The position numbers and the translations under genes are program-made. From Allodiplogaster sudhausi (lineage: Eukaryota; Nematoda; Chromadorea; Rhabditida; Diplogasteridae): a stretch of DNA of 64,000 nucleotides. Below, one piece after another: positions 44,189 through 55,483 of this stretch. The notes beneath the pieces are model-generated. The model saw nothing but the letters and a program-made list of their open reading frames with translations. It ran no database searches and was not told the DNA's origin. Location: positions 7,367,501 through 7,431,500 of the forward strand of contig CALZFC010000248.1 of the NCBI GenBank assembly GCA_945643635.1, in the 5' to 3' direction. Every line of letters begins with the position of its first letter. The first letter of the stretch is position 1.

Positions 44189-44319
44189 CTTTGATTGAAT
44201 AAATAAATAAATATCGAACCCCTGAAGGAGCCTTGTTGCGCAGGTATCCGGCCGCGCCTGTGCACAAGAAGTAACCGATGGCAGCAAGGCCCAAACAGAT
44301 CCAGAAGACAGTGTCGCGA
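44189..44319 (-). CDS. Putative exon with one membrane span
   Basis: After the acceptor CCATTACAG the minus strand reads RDTVFWICLGLAAIGYFLCT then GAAGYLRNKAPSGVR, a good hydrophobic membrane segment with a basic C-terminal edge. A donor-like AAAG|GTAATA follows; without it the frame ends 4 codons later. No neighbouring exon was found. It lies between the M16 gene and the nucleoporin gene, both on this strand; it might belong to a separate small membrane protein. Confidence 0.4.
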
Positions 44320-44954
44320 CTGTAATGGCATATATACAAACTACTGGCACGTTCCTAGTAGTTCACTACTTCAAAAATATGGAATTCGCTTGTAAATAAA
44401 AAAAGAAAGCTACAATTGAAAAAAAAATTCATTCAGTCGAACTACATACATATATGCTTGCTAGGACTATTGTTGTTGGCTACTGACGCCGAAGTGCTCA
44501 TATATTATAACAATAAAAAACCCCCAGCTTGCCATCGCAGATCAAAGTGCAATATTTTTTTTTAGGAATAAAATGTTTAAAAAAAATGAATACATAAATA
44601 AACAATATATATAATCATACTTTGTATAAAAAATAATTAAATGCAGTTAAAAATAAAATAAACTTATAATTATGTCTTCTAACCCTGCTAACGGCGACTC
44701 ATTGTCAGGGTCGAAACGAGTAATGTTGTACCCCACCGACATTCTAAATGCAACAATAAAAATCCTTGCCTCAAATTTTTTTTGTAACCCCCGGCCCAAG
44801 TTCAGAGACAGGTATTATTTCTGCACTGTTCTAGAGCACGCAGAAACCTTGAGACAATAACTTAATAAAGAATGAAGATCAACGACAGCACGAACGACGT
44901 GAAATAAGGAGGAGACGTAAGCGAGAAGAGTTGCAAGAGAGAAGATGACGTAGA

Positions 44955-44960
44955 GAAAGC

Positions 44961-44996
<36 letters not shown>

Positions 44997-45080
44997 CGAG
45001 AGAGAGAGAAAGATAGAGAAAGCGAGAGAGAGAGAGAGAGAGAGAGAAAGCGAGAGAGAGAGAGAGATAAAAAACGGAGA
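44955..45080. repeat. (GA)n tract
   Basis: GAGAGA microsatellite. The flanks 44830-44890 and 45133-45190 carry a repeated GAGCACGCAGAAACC...GGAGACAAT segment, so the (GA)n lies within a tandem duplicate of about 300 bp. Confidence 0.8.
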
Positions 45081-45244
45081 AAAAAGCTAAATGTGGGACA
45101 GGAAGCATTGGCGAACAGGTGAAGTCAAAATGCAGGAGCACGCAGAAACCGGGAGACAATGACCTAATGACGAATGTAGATCAACGGCAGCAAGATCGTG
45201 AAATCGGAAGAAGCGAGAGGAGTTGCCATAGGGTAGTAGACGTG

Positions 45245-45695
45245 GAGAAAGAGACGGAGAGTGAGAGAGAGTGAGAGAGATAGATATATATATATATATA
45301 ATATATATAGAGAGAGAAAGAGCGAGAGAGAGAGAGATAAAATCAGGCGAGGAGTAGGAGAGTACGGCGAAAAGAAAGAGCGAGAGTTGTGGAAGGCCGT
45401 GGTCTCCGTGTCTATCTCTCTCCCTCTCTCTCTCGCGCTCTCTCTCACTTTTCTAAAACGATACCTTCTTTCTATACCTTCTATCTCTCCGTCTGTCAGA
45501 ATCTCTCGTGCACGTACACTTCTCCCCCTCTATGTTTCTCTCTTTCCCTATTTTCCCTCTCTCTAATTCTTTCGATCGCTCTGTGCATCCCCCCTCCATC
45601 TATCCGCTCTCTCTCCATCATCCATTTCTCTCGTCTCCTTCTCTCTCTCCATCTCTCTCTCTCTCTCTCTCTCGCTCCCTGCTGACCCCTTAATC
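45245..45695. repeat. (GA)n then (TA)n then (CT)n composite
   Basis: GA at 45250-45282, TA at 45284-45308, GA again to 45345, then CT-rich 45410-45690. The GA and CT blocks could pair over about 400 bp. Confidence 0.8.
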
Positions 45696-46199
45696 TACGT
45701 TCAAGTTGCTTTGGCCATTGTAGACGCTTCCGTCTTAATCACACATGCTTTTACTCGCTCCTGCGTAAGGCAAACAGGTGCGAATTCCAGTGCGTTTTTG
45801 CCGCCTTTCAGTAAAGTACCAGCGAGACTCGGCTGCCTGTCTAGGAGTGTTCGAATCCAGAGAAGGGAAGGAACACTACGGAAGGTTTCACACAACATCC
45901 CTCCCCAAGAATAAAATAAGTCCAACTGTTTATTCTGCACCCATCTTCGCCGAGGAAAAAACCTTCTCTAAACCTTCCGCCATGCTAGTGGCGCATTTCA
46001 TCTTTGTTACAGTAGTCTACTTTAAATAATCCCCATTCAAACTTCCCCCCCCCCTGAAATCTTCTCTCGCCGCGTTCGCATTGCAGGAATCCTAATCTTC
46101 GTCTGAGCCGTAGGTTGGCGAGGAGCCAACTGCCAGCATCTAATGCATCAGCACGTTCGTCGTGGCGGTGTGCAAGAAGGAGGAGCCGGAACAATAAGG

Positions 46200-46231
46200 C
46201 GAGGGGAGAGAAAGAGGAAGAGAGATAGAGT

Positions 46232-46289
<58 letters not shown>

Positions 46290-46420
46290 GAGAGGGAAGA
46301 GGGAGGTGGAGAGAGAGAAAGAGGAGGGGGGAGACGGAGGTGGAGAGAGAGAGAGGCTGGGAGAGTGAGGGGATATGGAGAGAGGATATGGAGAGGAAGA
46401 GAAAGAGAGAAGTGCAACGC
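46200..46420. repeat. (GA)n tract
   Basis: GAGA microsatellite between the last supported nucleoporin exon and a possible C-terminal exon at 46140-46094 (minus; ATGCTGGCAGTTGGC then SSPTYGSDED and a stop, acceptor GCATTAG). Confidence 0.85.
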
Positions 46421-46747
46421 GGTTCCTTGATCTTTCGTTAACTTCGTAAATATTCACTTTTTTACAGTTTCATAGTATAAATGAAACATCACATCCAAAC
46501 ACACATCATGTTCTTATCGTTAACAAGTAAAAAATCTCTCGATTTAGAATAAAATGCGAGAATGAGAAAAAAAGTGAGTGTGAGAAAGAGCGAGTGAGTG
46601 AGTGAGTGAGAGAGTGAGAGAGAGAGAGACCGTAACTATGCAAATATAATGGACACGGTAACCCGACGGAATTATCCATGGCTCAGATAGCAATCCATGG
46701 GTCGGATACTTACCCATGGAATATAAACCTATCCACGGGTCAGATAC

Positions 46748-46845
46748 CTGAATGCGCTCGTTGCTGTGCTGAAGCTGCCCGGCGACCGTGGTGAAGATGG
46801 CGTCGAAGTGATGCTCGCTCAGCTCGCGTTCGCTGAGAGAACACT

Positions 46846-46887
<42 letters not shown>

Positions 46888-49800
46888 CGAGAGAGAGTAG
46901 GAAAGACAGAGAGAGAGAAAGCGAGAAAGAGAGAGAGCGAGAGAGGGGAGAGAGAAGGAGGGAGAGAGAGAGCAGGCAATGAGAAATGGACAAAAATAGA
47001 AAGGGGCTATAAATTGGCTTTTTTTTATTTCATAATGCTCGTATGCTTCTTCGGGATAACGATGTATACTAAAAAAAAATACGGCAACCAAATCACCTGC
47101 CCACTCTGCATCTTCTATCCTCTTCCAGTATAAGGTATCCTCTCTTATTTTAGTTTTAAAAGGCGTGTTACAACATTTCATGACGGTTAATGTTATACCG
47201 TATTGATAACTTGATAAATTAAATTAATTAATTGAATTTAATTAATTAATTAGATCACCTGTCCACTCTGTATCTTCTTTAGCAGCTTGCCGAGCTCGGC
47301 AACAACCGACTGATATTTAGCGAGAGCAGAGTCGTACTCGCCCACCAGCTCGGCCATGTACATATCTGGAAATATAAGTTGATTATTTAAAATAGTCTAC
47401 ATTTGCATTGCAATCACATATATTCATTTACAGGTATCTGTAATTAATTTAATAATTTAAAATAGGTTACATTTACGTTACACTTACATACTTATGAAAT
47501 TACATTATATATAAAATAAATAAATAAAAACCCAAAGACCATAATCATGCAAATTGCAAGATAATTTTAGGATCATACACTAAATACCACAAAACTATTT
47601 GACATAAAACTATTACAATAACATTAACAACAACATTAACATTATAACCACTCATTGATTGATCTAAACTTCTTTTCAAGCTGCATTCACAAACGCCAGT
47701 AACGCTTAAATCACTAATGTCGCTTCTCACTAAAACTGCATGGGGGTGGGGTAGCTGGCTTAGGGCCGGAAAAGCTAGGTGGAAAACCTATTATCAGTTC
47801 GTTCTAATTATAGGTACCTCGTAGAACGTTGAGCACAGCGCGCAACGTCAGAGTTGTTCGAAGAGCTAACAGTAGTCAGAGCAGCCAGACGACGAGAGAG
47901 CTGGGGCAGGGACACAGAGGATTACAATTGGAATTGGAAAATATTTTCCTGTTTCTAACCTATATACAATAATTCGCACTTTTCTTTCTCATCTTCTTAA
48001 ATTGTTTTAAAAATAATTAACCAGCCATAAATTCAACGAAAAAAATAGCTCTTAACAGCACTGGAGCTAGAATTTTTCATATTATCTTTCACATTAAAAA
48101 GTATAACAATAAAAAGATAAGCAGTAAAAAAGAACTACTATAACAATTAGGACCTGCTTAACTCGCCCGCCAATATGGAGGCACTCATCACTGGAAGAGC
48201 TAGCAAATTCGTCGGCAAGCTTCCGATTCTCATCCATTCTCTTCCTGAGAGTATAATCGATAAAAGATGTGTTCTCATCAAACGGCACAAAAGAAAGAAA
48301 ACAAAATTTTCTACTCATACTCTGCACACTTATTTCACACATGTAGGCGGTGTAAAGATCAAGAATTTTTTCACCATAACGAAACCAGGTTTAGAGAAGC
48401 TGTGCAGTCGCTTTTAAAGGAGGTCTCCGGCGAATAAATAACATGCCATTTTTCAAGCATGGGTCAGAGTTCGTCTCGTCGTAAACCATAGGTAAAGAAA
48501 GTTTGAACACTTTTTAACTTCTCAATTCAGAATTATAGACATGTAAAATCTCGCGTGAGAGAATTAGCTACTGTAGATTTTAGCCACCTCCTACTTTGCC
48601 GCGCTCTCTCCGGCCTAGAACAGGCGAGATTGAACAGTAGCGCTAGAGAAAATAATTATTCCCTGGATGACTCCTTTAAAGATCCACCCTGATTTTGGGG
48701 CATACAAAGCTCTACTCACCAGAAAATCTAGTAATTTTGAAATAAACGTGGGGATGGGACCTAGTGCTACTTGATTTGCCGAGGACATCTGTATATAAGA
48801 GATGCCTTTATTCTTTGGATGAAAAATAAGTGTACGTGAACTTAAATGAATAAATACAATGTTAACCAATCACCAGACTCCGCCCACAATAACTAGACTC
48901 CGCCCCCTCCCACTCACCTAACAGTCTGCAGCAGCTCCATATGCACTTGCTCCAGCTTCGATTCGCGAATGTTCTCCGTCTCTTGCGATGAGCCCTGGGA
49001 GAGATAAAAGAGGTTGAGAGAGGAGCGAGAGAGAAAGAGAGAGAGAGGGGAGCGAGAGAGAGAGGAAAGAGAGACTTTGAGGAGGAGTGTTGAAACCCGC
49101 GCACCCACATACACTCTCTCGGCCGCCTAACGGCCGCACACTCTCTCTCCCTCTCCACGCTCCGCCCCCTCGGGAGAGGGCGCGCCAGAGAGAGGGGCTC
49201 TGCACGACTGCAACGCGGCTGGTTCGAGCACCGACCGCAAGCCAGGAGGCATATTATCAGGTCGGTAATTACACATTGATAGATCTAGATGAGGAGTCAG
49301 GCTTTAGGCGGCCTGGCTTCTTACATGGAGGTCCCGGGTCGAACTCTTGCCGCAGGGGCAAGAGGGAAGCCCAGTGAACAAGTAAATTAATTTTTTTTAC
49401 CAAAAATTATTTCATTCAAAATTTTTAATATTTAAACTATACTTGTTCACAAGGACTAACATAATCTAGTGAACTCTTGAGCCTCTAGCCGGTGAACTCA
49501 CACTCCTAGGTTCTAGGTTAGATTGTCTGAGTTAACTAGTCACCCCCCAGTAGCATGTTTCGTGTTTTGGAATGACTCCGTTTATTTGGTTATAAGGTAA
49601 GCGTTATTTGCCGGTGGTAGCACGTCCCACCTATTGAGAGTGACCCAAGTGGATAGTAACTTGCAGCACGGGGAGCTGCAAGACTGGGCACCTCCATCCT
49701 AGAATCCCCATAGAGTAGACGAGGGCCCCCAAGGTAGCTGTATCCACTGTAGTTCCTCTCCTCCTACAGTGGCTAGGCAAGGCGGTAGCCTGGGATGGCG

Positions 49801-52233
49801 CTTACCGCCCTCGAATTCATATGTAAGTCTCTCTATAGTCCAAACTAGGATAGGCAAACGGAGTTAGCAACTGGGTTTTATTTTTATTTTGGTGATAGCG
49901 GGCAATCTCTCTACCAATAGCTTTGATGGATACGATTAGAAGGATAGCTAAAATAGAGGTAAAAGTGTGACGTTCATTCCACGCTGGCTGGAGTACCTTT
50001 AGAGAAATGTGTATGCTCGTTCCGCCTAAGCCGTTTTGTAGAAGTGCAACCAGCACTGTTTCGGGTATTTGTTTTTTCTTGTTTTGTTTACAGTGCTGGT
50101 ATCCTATCCCTCTCTCATCCTCTCTTATTTGTATATATGTCGTACAAATTGCTATATGTATGTATATTTCTATATATCTGTATGTATATTTCTCAACATC
50201 TCTCTCTATTATCTCTCGTTGTTTCTTTCTCTGATGCAGGCGTACACACTCTCTCTCTATCTCTACGCCGCTGGCCTTGATTAATTGCCTATGGCCGAGA
50301 GTACCCGGTCGCAGCCGATCGAATCTCTCATTTGACTATCAGCCACCAGGCATTAGAGGCACACAGAGTAAACAACAGAGAGCCACATTTTCTCTCTTTC
50401 TCTGTCTAACTTACTCTATCTCATATGTATCTTATATCTTTCTCGTCTCATTTACTCTCGCTGCTGCCCGCTGCCTCCAACTAGGTCAAGATTGATGATA
50501 TTAGGCTCAGTGCGCCTGTCAGATTAGACGGCGCACACAACATTTGCATACCAGCCAGTTCAGCTGGCAGGGAAAATCGTCAACAATCTCCACCTAGCTA
50601 GATCTTCCTTTCTTTCTTTCTCTCTCCATATCTCTCATTAATTAGGCCCCAACCACTCTCTGCCCCACCCGGTCATTCTGACCTCGAGCAAGCGCAGCAA
50701 CCACCCGCACGCAGCTTCCTGTTCTTCATTGCACCCAACCTGGCACCGCAACTCTACAAATCCGGTAACAAATAATATTCTAACTTTCATTAAATAGCAT
50801 TTTAATCCGTGCTTATTATATTAAATTATATAGTCGGGGGAAAAATTCTTATATTCTGGCCAACTAACTAAGTCCATTGCCAGTTTTCGTCTTATAATTT
50901 TTTGAATCAAATTTTCCCTTTCAGTTTATTTTTAAATTTTTTTTTATTTTTCATTGTTTCATATATTACACACGGAATACTTTTCCAACTTTCATTAATT
51001 TCATTTAACATTCAAAAGTTTGTTTCTTGTTTTCCTTTTTCCAACCTCCCTGTCTTTTTATACACGGAGAACAATCCAATATTTTCAGGATATTTCTAGC
51101 AAAAATTGCCAGAAAACTGTTTTAATTTTTTATTATTCATTCCATCTCACTCATTCATATAATTGTCAATATTGTTAGTCTGCCTCACCCGCGTCCCTTC
51201 GGTCGTTCACATCGCCTCTGAAGATCTCGTCAAGAGAAGGCCGGCTTCATCGCCGACCCTCCTCATCGGCCAACATGGAGCAGTTCATTGGTATCCAGCA
51301 ATCCATGTTGGAAGAGCAACGACTTCAACGAGCGCTACAGCTGGAGCCGTACAACCCGCTGAAGGAGACATTCGGAGACTTCAACTTTCGACTCGCGGAC
51401 CACCTTCAAGCCCTGTTGCCTTCCATCGCCATCGCCAAGTTCGTGGCGCTCTCAGCCTTGAGAGGAGAAGAGCGAGCCAAGGCGCAGAACATCTCGGATG
51501 AGTTGCGAACAGGCGATAACAACTGGGAAGAATTCGTCATGGCTCTGAAGGCCGAGCTCGGAGGAAGCGCAGCAGACCTTCTGGCGATCGAAGCCGAACT
51601 CGAGGCATACCGACAGACACACGAATCTGTCGCCTGTTTCGCCAACCGGCTCGAAGCTCTCGCTCGCAGAGCCATCCCAGATGTTGAAACCCGCGCACCC
51701 ACATACACTCTCTCGGCCGCCTAACGGCCGCACACTCTCTCTCCCTCTCCACGCTCCGCCCCCTCGGGAGAGGGCGCGCCAGAGAGAGGGGCTCTGCACG
51801 ACTGCAACGCGGCTGGTTCGAGCACCGACCGCAAGCCAGGAGGCATATTATCAGGTCGGTAATTACACATTGATAGATCTAGATGAGGAGTCAGGCTTTA
51901 GGCGGCCTGGCTTCTTACAGGAGTGAGTGACAGAGAAAGAAATACAACTTCTGTTTTGCTATTAATTTAATAGAACAACAAAATATAATAAATAAATGAA
52001 TGAATGGAAAATAACGGCATCATTTCGCAACGGATTCTTTCTTAGAGGAAGAGAAACCATACTTAGCAACGGTTTCTTCTCCCCCCTTAGAAGTAGAGAA
52101 CACAATCCCCACCTTGGCCGCTCCGGTGCTTCCTCCGAGTGCCGCGGACACGGAAGCAGTGCCGTCGAGGCTGAGGGGAGGGGGCTGCGAGGCGGCGGCT
52201 GGCGGCGCAGAGTAGAAGAGACCGCCGCCGGCC

Positions 52234-52274
<41 letters not shown>

Positions 52275-52419
52275 TAGAGACACAAAGAGTGACCCAAACA
52301 GTCAGCCTAAGTTCTCTACTCTCTACGTCGTTCTCTCCTAATTGAAGTCTACCACATTAAGTTCTTGTTTCCTCTCCACTTCTCACTCTACCTCAATCTA
52401 CTCTCTCTGTCTTTACCTG

Positions 52420-52459
<40 letters not shown>

Positions 52460-52576
52460 ATCACACTCACTTGTAGCTCCGGGTGCTGCTCCAAAGAGTG
52501 AAGTGGTCGCCGCCGTGGTGGTGGTAGCGGGCGCGCCAAAGAGTGGTGGCTCGGCTACAATTGCTGTGGATGGCAT
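46748..52576 (-). CDS. Nucleoporin p58/p45-like (Nup58), partial model
   Basis: Component of the Nup62-Nup58-Nup54 channel complex of the nuclear pore. Minus-strand exons: 52576-52471 (MPSTAIVAEPPLFGAP and TTSLFGAAPGAT, FG repeats), 52198-52113 (Gly/Ala/Ser/Thr/Pro-rich), 48994-48918 (SSQETENIRESKLEQVHMEL), a doubtful exon at about 47907-47822 (LSRRLAALTTVSSSNN), 47365-47259 (MYMAELVGEYDSALAKYQSV and KLLKKIQSGQ), 46843-46748 (FDAIFTTVAGQLQHSNERIQ). The last two fit the conserved coiled coil of Nup58, where an E-L-L segment is followed by a Y-x-x-F-x-x-x-A-x-Q-L-Q helix. Exon phases match at 52471/52198, 52113/48994 and 47259/46843, but not around the 47.9-kb exon. The terminal exon is uncertain. 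Confidence 0.55.
46845..46978 (-). repeat. (GA)n tract ending at a nucleoporin acceptor
   Basis: CT-rich in transcript sense, ends TTTCCAG| before exon 46843-46748. Confidence 0.9.
47090..47117 (-). repeat. Partial duplicate of a nucleoporin exon end and donor
   Basis: AGATGCAGAGTGGGCAGGTG on the minus strand matches AGATACAGAGTGGACAGGTG at 47276-47257, that is, the last six codons of exon 47365-47259 plus its GT. It may be a decoy donor or the end of a duplicated alternative exon. Confidence 0.6.
47370..48900 (-). other. Nucleoporin intron region
   Basis: AT-rich. Apart from the doubtful exon near 47.87 kb I see no exon or repeat of note; open frames are short. Confidence 0.4.
49008..49080 (-). 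repeat. (GA)n tract beside a nucleoporin acceptor
   Basis: CT-rich in transcript sense. The LTR element is inserted at its far end, at the GGAG of 49084-49087. Confidence 0.85.
49088..49325 (+). repeat. 5' LTR
   Basis: 238 bp, identical by eye to the 3' LTR. A GGCTGGTTCGAGCACC stretch resembles a Pol III B box, so a tRNA-derived origin of part of the repeat was considered. Confidence 0.8.
51275..51723 (+). pseudogene. Partial Gag of the LTR element
   Basis: Open from MEQFIGIQQSMLEEQRLQRA through FRLADHLQALLPSIAIAKFV and NWEEFVMALKAELGG, a helical capsid-like region of an LTR-element Gag. The reading frame runs straight into the 3' LTR at 51682 and stops at 51721 within it, so the nucleocapsid end is missing. 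The deletion junction is exactly at the LTR boundary. Confidence 0.7.
51682..51919 (+). repeat. 3' LTR
   Basis: 238 bp, identical to 49088-49325 by eye. No polypurine tract precedes it, because the deletion removed it. Confidence 0.8.
52229..52275 (-). repeat. (GA)n tract
   Basis: GA microsatellite in nucleoporin intron 1. The reading frame upstream of the 52198 acceptor is open through it, giving a SLSLSL run if the intron were retained. Confidence 0.85.
52388..52459. repeat. (CT)n tract
   Basis: CT microsatellite just downstream of the nucleoporin exon 1 donor. With the GA tract at 52229-52275 it forms a potential stem spanning the intron. Confidence 0.9.
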
Positions 52577-52579
52577 ATT

Positions 52580-53500
52580 CCAATCAGTAGTGAATTATCG
52601 ACTTTTTAAATTAAATTAATAAGAAAGTTGTCAAGGCAAAAGACCTTTAAACCATGTTAATATAATTATGCAAAAACCAAATCACCGTTCATGGCGGGAA
52701 ATTCAAACAGGCATATAAACAAATTACGGGCATTCTTGTGCCTTAGCATTTCAAACATTTCGAATCTACATGTATATAATTTAGAGTTGTTGAAATCCTA
52801 TCGAAAGTTGCAAGCCAGATTATTAAAGGTATCGTCGATATCACATACCAGAAATTAGCAAACGCAAAAATGACCACATACCAAAAGGACAAGAGGTTTC
52901 CGCTTTTAAAATGCAAATATGGCACGCCAACACAAGTGTGAACAAGCTCCTGACAATGAGTGTGAAATGCAGAATCGAAGATATTTTTCGAAATATTAAA
53001 AAAAACCTATCACTCGATGTACATTTCATCAACAAATGATTTCAAATTTTGCTCAAATATCTCACATCAATGTTTCTCTCTTTGTCTCCGTCGCTCCCGT
53101 CTCTCTCTTTCTCTCGCTTGATCTCTCTTTCTCTCTCTCTCTAGATCTCTCTTTCTCTCTCTCTTTCTCTCGGTCCCTCTCTCTCTCCTTTTTTTACACC
53201 TGAACTGCTCGACAAGCAGCAAGAGGAACGAGATGGCGAGGGAAGAAGCGGCAGCCGAGACTCACGGCAGCATCAAGTCGCTGTCGTCCTGAGCGCTTGG
53301 AACGCTCCCTGTACATCAGGGAGTCATGGTGGGATATTTAAACAGGCATATAAACAAACTACTCGCACATGCATATCAGTGCATTTCTTCAACTCACATA
53401 GAATTCGCTTGTAAATAAAACATGCAAGGCTACACTCGAAAAGAAGCTCATACCATGTCGAATGCAAGGGTGGCCGGTGGACGAAAACATCCGGCGGCCG
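52580..53500. other. Region upstream of the nucleoporin gene
   Basis: AT-rich with a (CT)n tract at 53073-53190. No gene recognised; a repeated GGCATATAAACAAA(T/C)TAC line occurs at 52711 and 53345. Confidence 0.4.
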
Positions 53501-53506
53501 GATTCC

Positions 53507-53627
53507 TTTTTTTTCAGCTTTGGGGCGGGAGCCGATTTCGGGCCGGCCTCGGGGGCCGGGACCCCGAAGCAGGCCCCGGCCCCGAAGTCGGCCCGAAATC
53601 GGCTCCCGCCCCAAAGCTGAAAAAAAA
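53507..53627. repeat. Perfect 38-bp GC-rich hairpin
   Basis: Arm 53507-53544 (eight T, then CAGCTTTGGGGCGGGAGCC onward) is the exact inverse of 53590-53627. The 45-base loop is itself GC-rich with GGCCCCGGCCCCG-type runs. Non-coding despite being open on both strands. Confidence 0.9.
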
Positions 53628-53865
53628 ATCTATAAAATGATTCAAAATGCATCAACAATTATAACATTTCGTAAAAGCGAATATTGTCTCATAAAAATAA
53701 GACAAGAGGGTGCCGCTTCCAACTATGAATAGGGTGAGAAAACACAAGAGTGAGGAAGCCCCTGGGTGTGAATTTCAGAATTAAGAATATATTTCGCATT
53801 ATTAAGAAAAAAATCATTAAACCAGGTCAAAGCAGAGTTTTATACGCTAACGGACTTTAAAAAAG

Positions 53866-54238
53866 GGTGCTCTACCTGTTGGGGGCATGATTTTTTCCAA
53901 GTTGTTCTAACTCATTTTGTTTGCTTCCAAGGAGCCTAAAACAAGGCAAATTGGGATTAGTTTTGCACGCAGAATACTAATCTGCAATAAATTTCCTCAT
54001 ATTGTAGTATATATGGTAACTTATAGCGCAATATTACACAAAAAATGGTTAAATTACTTCAAAAACGCGCATTTTCGTGGAAATGTTAGCAAAAGTAGTT
54101 TAATTGACGTTTTAGATGTCAACTTCGCGTTCAGCTTGACAAATAACACTGACAGACATCTTTCAAGCGTAAATAGTTACGGGAAAAAATACCTTAGAAA
54201 CTTGGAAAAAATCATGCCCCCCCAACAGGTATAGCACC
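53866..54238. mobile_element. 373-bp element with about 38-bp terminal inverted repeats
   Basis: Left end GGTGCTCTACCTGTTGGGGG and right end CCCCCAACAGGTATAGCACC are near-exact inverses; TIR continues to TTTTTTCCAAGTT. No transposase. Target duplication not clear. Confidence 0.75.
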
Positions 54239-54239
54239 T

Positions 54240-55060
54240 AAAATAGTTTCGTTACCGGAAAAGCAGACAACAGATTCTACATAATCAACGAATAGTAGCG
54301 CGGTCAATCAAGTTTGAGCTATTTCGGCAATGGTTAGAACAATCGTGACAGGGCGCCGACGGTCATAACAGGCAAGCTAAATATGACAAGAAGTTAGCGG
54401 GCACATAATAAACATCACATAAATAGGAGAACAAACGACAATATAAAAAACACGCAACAAGACTTTGCAAAATCATTGTAGAAAACAAGAATCTTTATGG
54501 TGTGCTGTCATTCGGTGTTTCCGAAAGTTAGGAATATTATTACAATGGCTAATTCACGGCTGTACTCTCGACTAGGACACACTTACATATATCCACAGTG
54601 CGTTCTGCTTCTTTTTTACTGTTTCTTTTCTACGTTACAAATGATTTTATTTTCGAATAATTTTTAAATGGGGGTGTTTGTAAATTTTCCTTAACAAAGC
54701 ATCTTTTATCGTGGGAATAGACTTCAGCTCGGAGAATGTTTAAATATTTTATTCATTCGTAGGAGAATAGTTACATATTAGCGAGGATGTATTTCGATCC
54801 CTCCGATGCATCCGATCCCTCATTGGTACCAAGATCCCTTATGTTTAGCCCGCCTCTATAGATCGATTTAATTTGATTATAAACATTTCACTAAAATGAC
54901 CATAAATGGATCGATTCGATTGACTCTTTACTTTTGATGGCTATTGTTTCCGATTCTGCTAGAAGATCACCTTTTTTCATATCAATTGTCCATAAAGAGA
55001 CAGGTGGAGTAGTCGATTAATTTTCCATGACTCGACTGTACTTTGGTGGTCTGTGGTTGT
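54240..55060. other. AT-rich intergenic DNA with a MITE end
   Basis: 54745-54830 matches, inverted, the outer end of the MITE family at 6090-6130 and 26715-26740 (CATCCTCGCTAATA). Otherwise nothing identified. Confidence 0.4.
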
Positions 55061-55062
55061 GT

Positions 55063-55078
55063 TAGCTTTATATATAAA
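55063..55078 (+). promoter_or_regulatory. TATA box of the small membrane-protein gene
   Basis: TTTATATATAAAG about 65 bp upstream of the ATG at 55133. Spacing allows a start site near 55095. Confidence 0.5.
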
Positions 55079-55132
55079 GAAGAAGCATTTCAAGTGTCCT
55101 GAATAGACGAAGAGAGTTCATTTCAAGTACAT

Positions 55133-55483
55133 ATGAAATTACGGAAACATATTTACGAAATTTTGCGATTTTCGCTAGTTTCGAAGACTGGCCCTCGGGC
55201 AGAGGTTGGCAAATGGCCCAAAAACTCTCTCACTTCTCTCTCTCACTTCTCCCTATCTCTCTCTCTACCTCCTCTCTCTCACACTTCTCTTCGCACAGTC
55301 TCTCATCTCCAGGTCGACAGCGTTATCGAGCGCATTGAGACAATGCAAAAGTCGCATCATTTCGATGCCGTGGATTTTATGTGCTCCTGGTTTCTCTTCT
55401 TCCTCACGGTTTACTTGACCATTTTCCTCTCGGCGCCCCTACTCTTTAATAGTTTTTCTTTGAATAGCAAATCTTTCTTTTAA
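55133..55483 (+). CDS. Compact single-pass membrane protein (two exons, about 80 residues)
   Basis: Exon 1 55133-55204 (MKLRKHIYEILRFSLVSK to GCAGAG|GTTGGC), (CT)n intron, exon 2 55313-55483 after CATCTCCAG: VDSVIERIETMQKSHHFDAV then WFLFFLTVYLTIFLSAPLLF and a stop. Both exons are in phase 0. Basic N-terminus and one strong membrane span. The start of exon 2 matches MERVIELSGMALQESQ at 29848 and MDRVIECTRKALQESQR at 31115, so this is a short relative of the tandem family at 25-31 kb, without the acid exon. Unknown function. Confidence 0.55.
   Translation: MKLRKHIYEILRFSLVSKTGPRAEVGKWPKNSLTSLSHFSLSLSLPPLSHTSLRTVSHLQVDSVIERIETMQKSHHFDAVDFMCSWFLFFLTVYLTIFLSAPLLFNSFSLNSKSFF

Larger units (their letters stand above)
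49088..51919 (+). mobile_element. LTR retrotransposon deletion derivative in a nucleoporin intron
   Basis: Two 238-bp direct repeats (49088-49325, 51682-51919), identical by eye and with TG...CA ends (TGTTGAAACC...CTTCTTACA), enclose 2356 bp. The element is flanked by a 4-bp duplication, GGAG at 49084-49087 and at 51920-51923. A TGGAGGTCCCGGGTCGAA stretch directly after the first LTR is a plausible primer-binding site. Inside, only a partial Gag (51275-51681) is present; protease, polymerase and integrase are absent. Identical LTRs imply recent insertion, so it must have moved with proteins from another copy. It lies in the intron between nucleoporin exons 52198-52113 and 48994-48918, opposite in strand. 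Confidence 0.85.

Noticed and set aside
44672..44860. Small gene with start MSSNPANGDSLSGSKR
   Set aside because: No splice sites, no domain, and its end lies in a local duplication with 45133-45190.
49088..49325. SINE interpretation of the 238-bp repeat (B-box-like GGTTCGAGCACC)
   Set aside because: Two identical copies enclose a Gag frame and are bounded by TG...CA ends and a matched target duplication, so LTR is the better reading.
49330..49360. tRNA gene suggested by GGTCCCGGGTCGAACTC
   Set aside because: A T-arm-like stretch only; no acceptor or anticodon stem. It fits better as the primer-binding region after the LTR.
53520..53732. Proline/arginine-rich open frame
   Set aside because: It is the translation of the GC-rich hairpin; a matching frame exists on the other strand.
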